Of a stretch of DNA of 64,000 nt, positions 35,338 to 44,510 are shown piece after piece (the stretch's first letter is position 1; each line of letters opens with the position of its first letter). Under the pieces are notes generated by a model. It did no database searches. It saw only the letters and a program-made list of their open reading frames with translations, and was not told where the DNA came from. Location of the stretch: NCBI GenBank assembly GCA_025331445.1, contig JAIWNE010000130.1:1-64000 (forward strand). Reading direction: 5' to 3'. Origin of the DNA: Blakeslea trispora (Eukaryota > Mucoromycota > Mucoromycetes > Mucorales > Choanephoraceae). Position numbers and translations under genes: made by a program.

Positions 35338-36491
35338 CTATACAAGTGTATGGTCGATAGCCCATGCAGGTAGTTTTCGCAACTTCTTTGGGTTTCTGGC
35401 ATGAACAACTTTGACTACACGTGAGCCTACTCTAGTTGGCACAAAGCTGTTGTTCATTCTTCGATTGTTGGCAGTGCGAAGTTCATCCAGTTTGTAAAAG
35501 AAATCAGTACACTTGACGATGGTGTTAAAAAAAAGTTATTCTTTTGCTCTCATGTAATATTATTAGCTATAGCATACCTGCTGCTTTCTGTAATGAGGCA
35601 CTTTCTTGGCTCTCAGGAGTGTACCTTCTTCATCGTACTCGTCTTCTTGGTCTGATAACATTTCACTTGTCAAGACTTGCTGGCACTCTTCGTGGGTGCC
35701 AAAGACATTGGCCAGCTCTTCCTTAAACTCATTGTAGGCAGTTCTTCGTCTTGACAAAAGCTATAACAATATTTCAAGCATTTCAGTTAGCAACAGAACA
35801 TGAAATATTACTTTATACACTATCAACTTACATGCGATTTACGAGTCTGCCAATTGTTTTTCTTCTTTTGCTGGTCTTGCTGTTCCATACTCAATGTCTT
35901 GTTTTTCTCGCTTTGCTTCTGACTGCAGTACTGTCTCCAAAGAACATATTTTATATACTTGATGGCATTGTTCGTAGGCCACACATAGTTTGATGTGATG
36001 TACTGAAATCTGGTGTTGGCCAAAGTGTTCTTGATTATTTGCACCACATGGAAACCATTCTCGGGACTCTTGATCAATGTCTCTTCGAGGTTCCAAGTAG
36101 CACCCTTCAACTGCTTTTCTTGTTCCTCTAACACAACAAGCTAAAACAACAATTAGAAATTGACTTTGTTAAGATCATATACGTTGATACTAACACGAAT
36201 CTGTTCCAGCTCTTTCTTAGATCCAGGAAAACCTTCATTGACATCATCTGTTGGATTGTTATCAAGTTTTGTTTTCATCTCTTCGTGAGCATTAGTGAGA
36301 TTATCGATCAACATCTTATGCTCTTCCAATGATTTGTTGGCTTGCTCGAGACCTTTCAATGCTTCCTCAAGCTTGCGCTCCAAAGCGGATGTGCTTGACC
36401 GGGGAGTGGGAACAGAACGACGAGAGCCAGTTCCAACAGAAGGAATTGATCTACCGTTGGCGTTTGAAGAGGGAGTACCGTTGTAAGACAT
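35338..36491 (-). CDS. CACTA-2 accessory coiled-coil protein
   Basis: A multi-exon minus-strand gene converging on the previous one (about 70 bp between stops). Exon A from ATG 36491 encodes IPSVGTGSRRSVPTPRS, a coiled coil (LERKLEEALKGLEQANKSLE) and GFPGSKKELEQIRVSI. Exon B (about 36138-35835) starts near LEEQEKQLKGATWNL and contains SNYVWPTNNAIKYIKYV, then a Gln/Lys-rich run. Exon C (about 35755-35580) has RRRTAYNEFKEELANVF...EECQQVL...SDQEDEYDEEG...VPHYRKQQ. Exon D (about 35520-35338) ends with RKLPAWAIDHTLV and TAG. GT-AG junctions are seen at B/C and C/D; A/B is uncertain because the gap is only about 24 nt. Function unknown. By analogy with plant En/Spm, which has a second DNA-binding protein (TnpA) beside the tnp2 enzyme, it may bind subterminal repeats; that is inference. 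Confidence 0.65.
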
Positions 36492-37965
36492 AATAAGTGT
36501 TAAGTTTATAGAAAATACTATGAAAAAGAACTCATAAAACGGTCAGTTACAAGGTCTTTATACTTGTAGCATCTAGTCTGTTTGTCTTCTTTGGGTAAAA
36601 AATCGGAATTAGAATAATACAAGTCCTGAGCGTTGATTGGAACAGGTCAAGAAAAAAGATGTAAAAACCAATAAAATTTTGTGTGTTCCTTTTTTTTCTC
36701 TTTATTTCCTTTTCTTTATCTTCTCTTCTCTCAGTGGTTCCAGGTTTGTATTTCACAAAAAGAAAAGAGCTAATACTAATATAAGTCAACTTGTGTTTAA
36801 AGTAGCCTCAAGCTATCAGCTAGTGTTATTATTGTACATGATGCTAGACAGGTAAACACTTTGCTTAGTTGTAAGAGCATCACTAACATTTATTTGTTCA
36901 AATTTTGTAGTGTATTGATTAGTTTTGCGGCTACGGTTGTTGTAAATAAGCTGGCAAACCCAACATAGGTTACTGAGTAAGTAAAAGGTTTTGATAAGCT
37001 TATTTAGTCGCTAACTTTGAGTTGATTCTATCTACTAGATGATCTGCTCTGTATATCTCTAAAGGCCAAATCCCAAAGCATCCAAAGGTGAGTTTTTTCG
37101 TTTATTTATCATATAATAAGCTGGTTCTAATCCTTTTCTTTTATTCTATTTTTATAGTAATCTGTTTGCTTATGACAAGAACCAAGCCGCTTTTGCACTT
37201 TTTCGCCTTTCTGTAGCTGTTATGACAAGTATTCAGTGGCAAAAAAAGGTATATCCAAAGGTAAGTAAAAATTCTCAAGACTGCAATACGTTTGGCCAGT
37301 AAAGAGGCCAAAGTGAGCATGGGAACCTGGTACGTTTAATATAGAATAAGCCAATGGTGCGACGTATAGAGTACGCCCAATATATAGTATATAGTAATAT
37401 TTGCAATAAATAAACCAATAATATTAAAGAATATAAAAACGTTTTCCGTATCTTATTTGAACCGTATACCAAAAGAGTAATGATACAAGGCGTAGCAGCC
37501 AATAAACAAAAGCAATATACCAAATAAAGAATACATCTTTAAACCAAGGTCGAATAGCAAAGAAGTGTATTTATAGCATTCGTTAATAATGTAACATAAA
37601 AGAGCCTATGGGAATGAAACAGTGTAAACACCGAACTTTTTCTGGAGCCAATGACATGCTACACGTTTCAAGCAAAAGAGCAAATAGGATCGAGGTATAG
37701 GCCTGTAATGTTGGTTGAAAGTTAAAGATCACAGGCCGAAAGGTATGTTTTTTGCCAGCCTAAAGAAAGGTACATTTCACGGAAATTAAGGCCTGAAAGG
37801 TATAATTTTTGTCTGCTTAAAAATTTATACATTTCACGCAACATTGAGGCCTGAAAGGTATAATTTCGCTTAAATATACACCTTGTCACATTAATGTAGT
37901 TTGTACATTTCACGGAACTTTCGCCGTGAAAGTTCCGTGAAATGTATAAATTTTTTTTTGTAGTG
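36492..37965. other. CACTA-2 right non-coding region
   Basis: Holds exon-like plus-strand pieces (37039-37087, 37158-37260) flanked by AG/GTAAGT-type signals, like CACTA-1. From 37720 the subterminal repeats GGCCTGAAAGGTATAAT and ACATTTCACGGAA occur several times. A 15-bp palindromic CGTGAAAGTTCCGTG with nearby ACGGAACTTTCG lies just inside the end. Confidence 0.55.
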
Positions 37966-38254
37966 TTGACTTTGCAGACACAAGCGAAATCCCTCAATTT
38001 CTAAGAAATTGGAATAGTAACAAAAAGAGGAAATTTAAACCAATTACAAATAGTAACAGGCCTAACAAACGACAGCGCCTTCCGGAGCTTTAAAATATAA
38101 TCATTTTTACAAGACTGATTTTGGAAATAATAAAAATCATCTTTTCTCCCATCTTAGTAAATATATACTTAAATAGTTTATTTTACCCTTAATAGCTATT
38201 TTAAGCGTATTTGACTACTTATAAACAAGCTCACTTCTATCAGCGAAGTTGACA
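37966..38254 (+). repeat. gypsy-3 5' LTR, truncated
   Basis: Matches 44383-44671 from TTGACTTTGCAGACAC to GTTGACA. The missing left part of the LTR is not found next to 22403, beyond a single G at 22404 that fits the LTR sequence GTTGAC. Confidence 0.9.
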
Positions 38255-38256
38255 AT

Positions 38257-38272
38257 TGGTAGCATCTCTGCG
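38257..38272 (+). promoter_or_regulatory. gypsy-3 primer-binding site
   Basis: TGGTAGCATCTCTGCG begins 2 nt after the LTR. TGGTAGCA is complementary to a tRNA end TGCTACCA, which has the U72-A73 of eukaryotic initiator tRNA-Met. Initiator Met priming is therefore likely; beyond 8 nt the match is not confirmed. Confidence 0.6.
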
Positions 38273-38506
38273 ATTTATCTTTTTCCGTGTTCCTGCAACT
38301 GCTTATCTTATTCAAGCCTTGCAACTTATCTATCCGCCACACAAATTATTCCTGCAGCAGCATTTTCACACGTATTAATCACTGACAACTGTCGTCTCAG
38401 ATTATCTTTGGAAATCTTCTCTCTGGTTCTAAAAACATCCTATACATTTGGTTCTATATCTCTCTTTCTTGGATTTTTTTTCTCTCTTTCTGGTTAAGTG
38501 TCGACT

Positions 38507-39649
38507 ATGAATGAAAATAATCAAGACAACAATCTACCCCCTGCACTATTGCAATTTATGACTCAGCTCACACAGGTCTTACAACAGGCTAATCAGCGTG
38601 CTGATTCGGTCTCCGCTACTCCCACCCTTGCTCGTGCTCCTACAGTACAACTCAAACAACCTGAACCGTACGACGGTAGCCGCAACGTTTGGGTGCTCGA
38701 CAGTTGGATTCGCTCCATTGAACGTCTTCAAGAATATTACAACTGGGACGGTGAACAGACTTTCCGTTTTGGACGTACCTTGTTGACCGGTCGTGCTGAA
38801 GCTTGGTTTGCTGGACAAGAAACTGGTCCTAACGCTCCTACTACCTGGTCCATGTTTAAGGCTTTACTCATATCAACCTTTCGTCCAGCTAATGCTGAAG
38901 ACATGGTTCGCGACCGCTTGTATACTGTCCGCCAAACTGGCTCATTGCCCTCTTATGTTGACACCTTCATGGACATCTGCATGCTTATCAACGTAAATGG
39001 TTTAACTGCTCAAGAAATTCTTGATCGCTTTTTAAGTGACATCTTTTTCCGTGGTCTACGAGACGTTAACCTGGTACAACGTATCAGAGGAATACGTATT
39101 GAGGATCGAACTTTGGAACGTGTCCTTCGCGAGGCGCTTGACTTTGAAGCTGCACACAATCCTTCAGTTCATCCAATCGCCCATACCAATACGTCTTCTG
39201 TTAGCTCTCGTGTTCCCTCTGCTTCCACTGGTACCGTCACTAGACCCCATCTAGCAATTGATGACCCAATGGATTGTGATGTAATTCACTCTCAACGTCG
39301 TCAGTCGGGTCCAGTAACTGGTGGTGGCATGGACAGTCGTGTTTCTCGTGGTTCTGGTTTCTCTGGTACTTGTCACTATTGTGCTCGTAAGGGCCATAAA
39401 TATGATGAATGTCGTACCCGTATGAAAGACATGAACTCGTTTGAATCTAGGATGAAGGAGAGATATCGTAGCAAACAAGGTGGTCAACGTAATAGCAACC
39501 CTGGTTCCGCACGCAAGACATCCGCTTCTTTGAACGCTATTACTTCCACTGCTATTGATGATAATTGTGCTTGTAGTTCTCATTCCCATTCTACATCTGC
39601 CAATAAACATACTGATTCATCATGTTATTTTCTGAGCCTTCTAATTTAA
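38507..39649 (+). CDS. gypsy-3 Gag
   Basis: 380 codons from the first ATG (MNENNQDNNLPP) after a 250-nt leader. The capsid-like retrotransposon-gag domain spans about residues 50-220: EPYDGSRNVWVLDSWI, WDGEQTFRFGRTLL, WFAGQE, TWSMFKALLISTFRP and LPSYVDTFMDI. A classic CCHC zinc knuckle, CHYCARKGHKYDEC (about residue 288), follows a Ser-rich linker and would bind genomic RNA. The C-terminus is Ser/His-rich. It overlaps the protease frame by 28 nt, in the -1 frame. Confidence 0.9.
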   Translation: MNENNQDNNLPPALLQFMTQLTQVLQQANQRADSVSATPTLARAPTVQLKQPEPYDGSRNVWVLDSWIRSIERLQEYYNWDGEQTFRFGRTLLTGRAEAWFAGQETGPNAPTTWSMFKALLISTFRPANAEDMVRDRLYTVRQTGSLPSYVDTFMDICMLINVNGLTAQEILDRFLSDIFFRGLRDVNLVQRIRGIRIEDRTLERVLREALDFEAAHNPSVHPIAHTNTSSVSSRVPSASTGTVTRPHLAIDDPMDCDVIHSQRRQSGPVTGGGMDSRVSRGSGFSGTCHYCARKGHKYDECRTRMKDMNSFESRMKERYRSKQGGQRNSNPGSARKTSASLNAITSTAIDDNCACSSHSHSTSANKHTDSSCYFLSLLI

Positions 39650-40614
39650 CTAAAAATGAGGTCACTTCTACTCATTCTGAAATTAATGTGAAGTGTGATA
39701 AGAACATCGATCGTCAGTTTACCTCTCTTTCTTCCGCAGTTGCAATGGTCGGTTCACAATATGATGCTTCGCATCTTCCTACCGAACTTGTGCCTATTAA
39801 GGCTTCAGGTACTGTGACGGATTCAAGCACGATAGGCCATAGAAATCCATCTAATAGTTCTGCTGTGATATCAGATACTGAGTATATAGCGAGTCTCAAC
39901 ACTATTGTATCCTGCAATCTGCCTCTGTACCCTGGAACTGTGACTAAAGAAGACGGCTCTTTTGTCGATGTCCATATCCTTATTGACAATGGGGCCAGTG
40001 AGAACTACATATCCTCTCAGTTGGCTAACTCAATAGCAGGTACTCATCATCATGTTTGTGGTCGTGAGGTTGAAACAGCAGGTGGTAACACTTCCCCAAT
40101 CACAGATAGAGTGGATTTTGAGCTTGACTTACAAGGCCATGCTAGCCCTCTGACTGCTTATGTGTTTGACTCTAAATTTGATATCATTCTTGGTCGTTCT
40201 TGGCTGAAGGAGCATCAACCCAAGGCCAACTGGTTAAATGATTCGTGGACTGTCTCTTGTTGTTTGACTGGTGCTGTTGACGGTGTTATCTTACCTACGA
40301 ATGATGATTTATCTTCCAATAATGATGCTGTCCCTCAACCAACCCTTAACTACTTGATCTCAAAACAACAGGTTAAAAAGGCTGTTAATAAAGAAAACGC
40401 TGAACTTTGTTTACTTTATTTGATGGATGAACCTGCTTCACCTTCTGACAAACCTCCAATCGCTAGTGATACTGATCCATTTTGGGATATTCTTGACCAG
40501 CGATTCCCTTCCATTTTTTGGATCAGCTACCTGGGTTACCACCAGATAGGGGGGTTCAACACGTTATTGACACAGGCGACGCAAAACCGTTTAATCGAAT
40601 GCCTTTCCGCATGA
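39622..40614 (+). CDS. gypsy-3 protease region
   Basis: This frame lies -1 relative to Gag and probably continues it by frameshifting. The aspartic protease core is VHILIDNGASENYISS, with Asp-Asn-Gly-Ala where Asp-Thr/Ser-Gly-Ala is usual. The flap region and FDIILGRSWLKEHQPKANW follow; ILGRSWL is the conserved helix near the C-terminus. The protease cuts Gag-Pol inside the particle. The frame runs to FWDILDQRFPSIF at a seven-T run (40513-40519), where the true pol continues in the -1 frame (DQLPGLPPDRG). The last about 33 codons of this ORF are then out of frame. Whether the T-run step is programmed or a lost base is open. Confidence 0.8.
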   Translation: MLFSEPSNLTKNEVTSTHSEINVKCDKNIDRQFTSLSSAVAMVGSQYDASHLPTELVPIKASGTVTDSSTIGHRNPSNSSAVISDTEYIASLNTIVSCNLPLYPGTVTKEDGSFVDVHILIDNGASENYISSQLANSIAGTHHHVCGREVETAGGNTSPITDRVDFELDLQGHASPLTAYVFDSKFDIILGRSWLKEHQPKANWLNDSWTVSCCLTGAVDGVILPTNDDLSSNNDAVPQPTLNYLISKQQVKKAVNKENAELCLLYLMDEPASPSDKPPIASDTDPFWDILDQRFPSIFWISYLGYHQIGGFNTLLTQATQNRLIECLSA

Positions 40615-43600
40615 GTCCTGCGGAGTTAGATGAACTTCAAAGACAACTGAATGAACTCTTGTCGCTTGGGCTTATTCGTAGAAGCAGTTCACCTTGGGGA
40701 TCGCCCGTTTTGTTAGTCAAGAAGAAAGACGGATCTATGCGCATGTGTATAGATTATCGTGCCGTGAATAGTCTTACCAAAAGGAATGCCACACCTCTGC
40801 CACGTATAGACGAATGTCTGGACCGGCTTCAGGGAGCCAAGTATTTCACCACTCTTGGCCTTCGCTCAGGTTATCATCAGATCCGTGTTCAAGACTCTGA
40901 TATTCCAAAAACCGCATTCAATACGCGGTATGGCAAGTTCGAGTTCTTAGTTCTGCCATTTGGATTGAGCAACGCGCCACCAACTTTCCAAACTATGATG
41001 AATGAGGTACTTGACGGTTGCATTGACCGATGTGCTCTTGTATATCTCGATGACATTCTCATCTTTAGCAAGACCAAAGAAGACCACCAGCGTCATGTCG
41101 TCGAAGTCCTTGAACGTCTTCAAAAGGCCAAGTTAGTGCTCAATGTCAAGAAATGCACGTTCGCTGCTTCTGAGTTGGAGTTCTTGGGCTTCAAGATTAA
41201 CCAAGATGGTATCCTGCCTTCGGATAGTAAGACAAAGGCTATCGATAATTGGCCACGACCTGTGAACGTTCAGCAGGTTAGACAGTTCATTGGGTTAGCC
41301 CAACATTATCGTCGTTTCTGTCTTGGCTTTAGCGCTCTGGCTGCTCCTCTCACTCAGTTAACACATGGTACTGGACCAAAGAAGCGTGCAATCACTTGGA
41401 CAGACGAGTGTGAGAAGAGCTTTGTAACACTTAAGAAGCTATTGACTTCACCTCCTGTTCTCCGTCTTCCGGATCTCGACTTGCCTTTCCGCATAGAAAC
41501 GGATGCCAGCGACTTTGGGGTTGGTGCGGTCTTGTTACAACCAGATGAGACCACCAATACTTGGGCCCCTGTAGCCTATGAGTCTCGCAAACTCTCTCCG
41601 GCCGAACAGAAGTTTCCCGCGCAGGAACGTGAACTGATAGCCATAATTCATGCACTCAGAACTTGGCGTTGTCTCGTCGACGGTTGTCGGAAAGGATACA
41701 CTGTGCTCTGTGACCATAAGCCTTTACTATATTTTCAGTCGCAAGCAAAACCCACTAGTCGGTTAGTCCGATGGATTGCTGAATACGAGTTGTACTCACC
41801 TCAGGTTCAGTACAAGCCTGGCAAAGAAAATGCAGTAGCAGATGCTCTCTCTCGCAGTGCGGAGCTAGAAGGTCATCCTTTGGTCGAACCGATAGAACCA
41901 GACTATCTTTACGCTACCTGGGATCAGTTATCTCCTAACATGAAAGCTGACTGGCCTTTATTGTACCTGAATGAAGCAAACATCAACAGGTTGAAACGTG
42001 ATGACCTAAAGAATCGTTTGAACAGTCAACGGCCTTACTTTGTTGTACGTAACAACCGAGTGTATCGAAAGGTGACTTTGAGGAGAGGGGGGAAGGAAAA
42101 CCCTTCCACTGAAACTATTAAAACTAAGTTCGTACCTTTCGAAGACCGACTTGATTGGGTTGAAAAGTATCATACTGGTTTTGGTCATGCAGGTCTCAAG
42201 ACAATGATGCATCTGATGGAGACGAGATATTGGTGGCCGTCCATGAGAAAAGACGTTGAAGCATGGTTGAAAACATGTCCTCAGTGCCAGGTGAATAGCC
42301 GTAGAACACAAGCACACCAGGATGAAATGCATCCATTACCAGTTCCAAAGGCATTTGACAGATGGCATCTGGACTTTGTGGGTGACTTTGAACCAACAAA
42401 GAAAGGAAACAGATGGTTGTTGACAGCAGTGGACTCTTTGACCAACTGGCCAATAGCAAGAGCGGTACCAGCGGCTACGAAGGAGGCTGTCGCAGACTTT
42501 ATTTATGAAGAGATAGTGATGAAGTTTGGTTGTCCCTCTGAAATAATCACCGATAGAGGCGCCAATTTTACAAGTGGTCTAGTTCAGTCGTACTTACAAC
42601 GCTTAGGAGTCAACCACAAGTTGACATCAGCTTTTCATCCAAGGACTAATAGCAAGGTAGAAAGGTACAATGGCGTTATCAAACAAATGCTTCGTAAATA
42701 TGTCAATGGTGCCATTCATCGTTGGGATGACTTCGTTGAATCTGCTCTTTGGGCTACTCGTATTAGAAAACACAGTTCCACCGGCTACTCACCTTATTTC
42801 TTGGTCTATGGAAGAGAACCACGCTTACCAGGGGACGACCTTAAACCATATATCGATCGACAAGTAAAAGCCGACCCTAGAACTATTGCAGATCTAACGT
42901 CAAGAGAGCTTGAGCAATTAGGACAACACCGTGCTGCAGCAGAGTTTAGACTGAAGGCAGTCGCCGATAAAGACAAGGAAAAATGGGATAGTCACATCAA
43001 AAAGACTAGCTTTGAACCTGGTGACATGGTAATGCTTTCTCACGAGGGCCGGTACAGTCTAGAACCAAGATTCAAGGGACCATTCATCGTTGTGGCTAGT
43101 TATCCAGAGTACGGGACATATCGCTTGGAGACAGTGGCTGGTGAGTCATTAAACTCGCTTGTACACGTAGATCGGTTGAAATCAGCTGAAGGTGATCGTC
43201 CTAACGAACCTTGGTACGACCCAACAACATCACGTCGAGAAGTCCGTGCGCAAATAGCAAATAGAGAAATAAGAGACGATGGTGTTGACCCCATTATGCC
43301 GTTGTCTTCATTTGCAAGTGGTGGTATGTCATCATCCTTTGTACCATTGCCAATACAATCACCAATGACACCACCTCGTGTCTGTTCGCCTCCACCTCAA
43401 GATTTACCGGTTGTTGTTACCGACAATGATTCAGCTATATTACCTCAAGATTTAAAACCAGTAATACCATCATCATCAGAACAATATTTTGATACTGAAG
43501 CTGACAATGCTTACAATGGTTATGAAAATGAGAATGATCAAGTGCAGTTGAATATTAGTCAACAAGAGCTTCCAAGTTTTTCTATACCACCAGTTGATTT

Positions 43601-44510
43601 ACCAGAGACAATTGAAATTGTCAGCAGCAGTGCCTCTAGTGTTTCGAGCTTGACAAGTGATAGCACAAGTACTAAAGAACCAGCCTCATCCAGTATTAGT
43701 ACTTCACATGACGAAGAAGACTATCACGAAGCAGTGGCTGAACAGCAACCACAGTTAGCTAGCGACATCGATATGACAGCCGGTACAAGATCAGACAGGT
43801 CGTCTCCAGTAGATGAACGAATCGACGCAACCGATCTCATTCAGGATGTACATATCTCTGAGGCTGAAAATGTGGAGACAACCGATGTTGCCATATCTTC
43901 GATGTCATTGGATCCTTCAGAAAGGCCACCAACGCCAGTAATACAATCCCAAACGATCAATATACAACAGAGCCAAGTAGTGTTGGTACAAGCACCTGTC
44001 ACTCAAGTAACGGTAGTTGTGTCCGACCGAGCGGACCATGGTTCATCCGAAACACCGCCATCCCCACCTGTCATCAACAGTACTGCTGATGTACCTGTCG
44101 ATGTCGTTGAACTTGAGTCCATTTCAGATACCGTTATCGCTACTCCTCAAGCCATTGATTTACCTAGACGCTACCTAATCAAGGACTCCCATGATACTAC
44201 TACCGCTAGTACCACTTCGACAACCACCACTATTACCCCAACTTCTATTATCCCGCCCATACCACCCGCTTCCACTTCTGCACCCTCGACATCTAATAGT
44301 CCTGTTCAGAGACGAACAACACTCCGGAGGGGGGGTAATGTCATGCCAACAAATAGTGGTAGCGAAGGCAACCATTTAAAATTTGACTTTGCAGACACAA
44401 GCGAAATCCCTCAATTTCTAAGAAATTGGAATAGTAACAAAAAGAGGAAATTTAAACCAATTACAAATAGTAACAGGCCTAACAAACGACAGCGCCTTCC
44501 GGAGCTTTAA
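40518..44510 (+). CDS. gypsy-3 Pol (RT, RNase H, integrase, basic tail)
   Basis: 1,330 codons without a break. RT: RSSSPWGSPVLLVKKKDG, MCIDYRAVN, FGLSNAPPTFQ and YLDDILIF. RNase H: ETDASDFGVGAVLLQ, SRKLSPAEQ, ERELIAI, DHKPL and ADALSRS. Integrase: HTGFGHAGLKTM and CPQCQ (zinc finger), then HLDFVGDF, TDRGANFTS and HPRTNSKVERYNG (DDE), and a GPF zone (FKGPFIVVASYPEYGTYRL). A Ser/Thr/Pro-rich tail of about 400 residues runs on across the polypurine tract into the 3' LTR and ends in NKKRKFK and NKRQRLPEL, which is NLS-like. In RT motif A the sequence is FTTLGLRSGYHQIR: residue 114 (codon 40857-40859) is Gly where all active enzymes have the metal-binding Asp, so the RT is probably dead. Confidence 0.93.
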   Translation: MDQLPGLPPDRGVQHVIDTGDAKPFNRMPFRMSPAELDELQRQLNELLSLGLIRRSSSPWGSPVLLVKKKDGSMRMCIDYRAVNSLTKRNATPLPRIDECLDRLQGAKYFTTLGLRSGYHQIRVQDSDIPKTAFNTRYGKFEFLVLPFGLSNAPPTFQTMMNEVLDGCIDRCALVYLDDILIFSKTKEDHQRHVVEVLERLQKAKLVLNVKKCTFAASELEFLGFKINQDGILPSDSKTKAIDNWPRPVNVQQVRQFIGLAQHYRRFCLGFSALAAPLTQLTHGTGPKKRAITWTDECEKSFVTLKKLLTSPPVLRLPDLDLPFRIETDASDFGVGAVLLQPDETTNTWAPVAYESRKLSPAEQKFPAQERELIAIIHALRTWRCLVDGCRKGYTVLCDHKPLLYFQSQAKPTSRLVRWIAEYELYSPQVQYKPGKENAVADALSRSAELEGHPLVEPIEPDYLYATWDQLSPNMKADWPLLYLNEANINRLKRDDLKNRLNSQRPYFVVRNNRVYRKVTLRRGGKENPSTETIKTKFVPFEDRLDWVEKYHTGFGHAGLKTMMHLMETRYWWPSMRKDVEAWLKTCPQCQVNSRRTQAHQDEMHPLPVPKAFDRWHLDFVGDFEPTKKGNRWLLTAVDSLTNWPIARAVPAATKEAVADFIYEEIVMKFGCPSEIITDRGANFTSGLVQSYLQRLGVNHKLTSAFHPRTNSKVERYNGVIKQMLRKYVNGAIHRWDDFVESALWATRIRKHSSTGYSPYFLVYGREPRLPGDDLKPYIDRQVKADPRTIADLTSRELEQLGQHRAAAEFRLKAVADKDKEKWDSHIKKTSFEPGDMVMLSHEGRYSLEPRFKGPFIVVASYPEYGTYRLETVAGESLNSLVHVDRLKSAEGDRPNEPWYDPTTSRREVRAQIANREIRDDGVDPIMPLSSFASGGMSSSFVPLPIQSPMTPPRVCSPPPQDLPVVVTDNDSAILPQDLKPVIPSSSEQYFDTEADNAYNGYENENDQVQLNISQQELPSFSIPPVDLPETIEIVSSSASSVSSLTSDSTSTKEPASSSISTSHDEEDYHEAVAEQQPQLASDIDMTAGTRSDRSSPVDERIDATDLIQDVHISEAENVETTDVAISSMSLDPSERPPTPVIQSQTINIQQSQVVLVQAPVTQVTVVVSDRADHGSSETPPSPPVINSTADVPVDVVELESISDTVIATPQAIDLPRRYLIKDSHDTTTASTTSTTTTITPTSIIPPIPPASTSAPSTSNSPVQRRTTLRRGGNVMPTNSGSEGNHLKFDFADTSEIPQFLRNWNSNKKRKFKPITNSNRPNKRQRLPEL
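44326..44335 (+). promoter_or_regulatory. gypsy-3 polypurine tract
   Basis: GGAGGGGGGG lies just before TAA and the 3' LTR start TGTCA (44339). It primes plus-strand DNA. It has seven G after GGA, against six in gypsy-1. Confidence 0.85.

Larger units (their letters stand above)
22408..37965 (+). mobile_element. CACTA-2 (outer), with CACTA-1 nested in it
   Basis: The left end CACTACAAAAAATTTA (22408) mirrors the right end TTTATAC.../...TTTTTTTTGTAGTG (to 37965). TTG is duplicated on both sides (22405-22407 and 37966-37968). Only 17 bp of its left end precede CACTA-1; the rest continues from 30405. Without CACTA-1 and its duplicated TAC it is about 7.6 kb. Right subterminal repeats are GGCCTGAAAGGTATA and TACATTTCACGGA, in several copies (37720-37950). 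It carries three genes: a tnp2-like transposase (31624-34113), a C-terminal-module gene (34509-35268) and a convergent accessory gene (35338-36491). Confidence 0.85.

Noticed and set aside
40505..40525. Programmed -1 frameshift at the seven-T run of gypsy-3
   Set aside because: Possible, but a lost base in a homopolymer explains it equally, and -1 breaks are common in clearly dead elements here. Not claimed as a feature.
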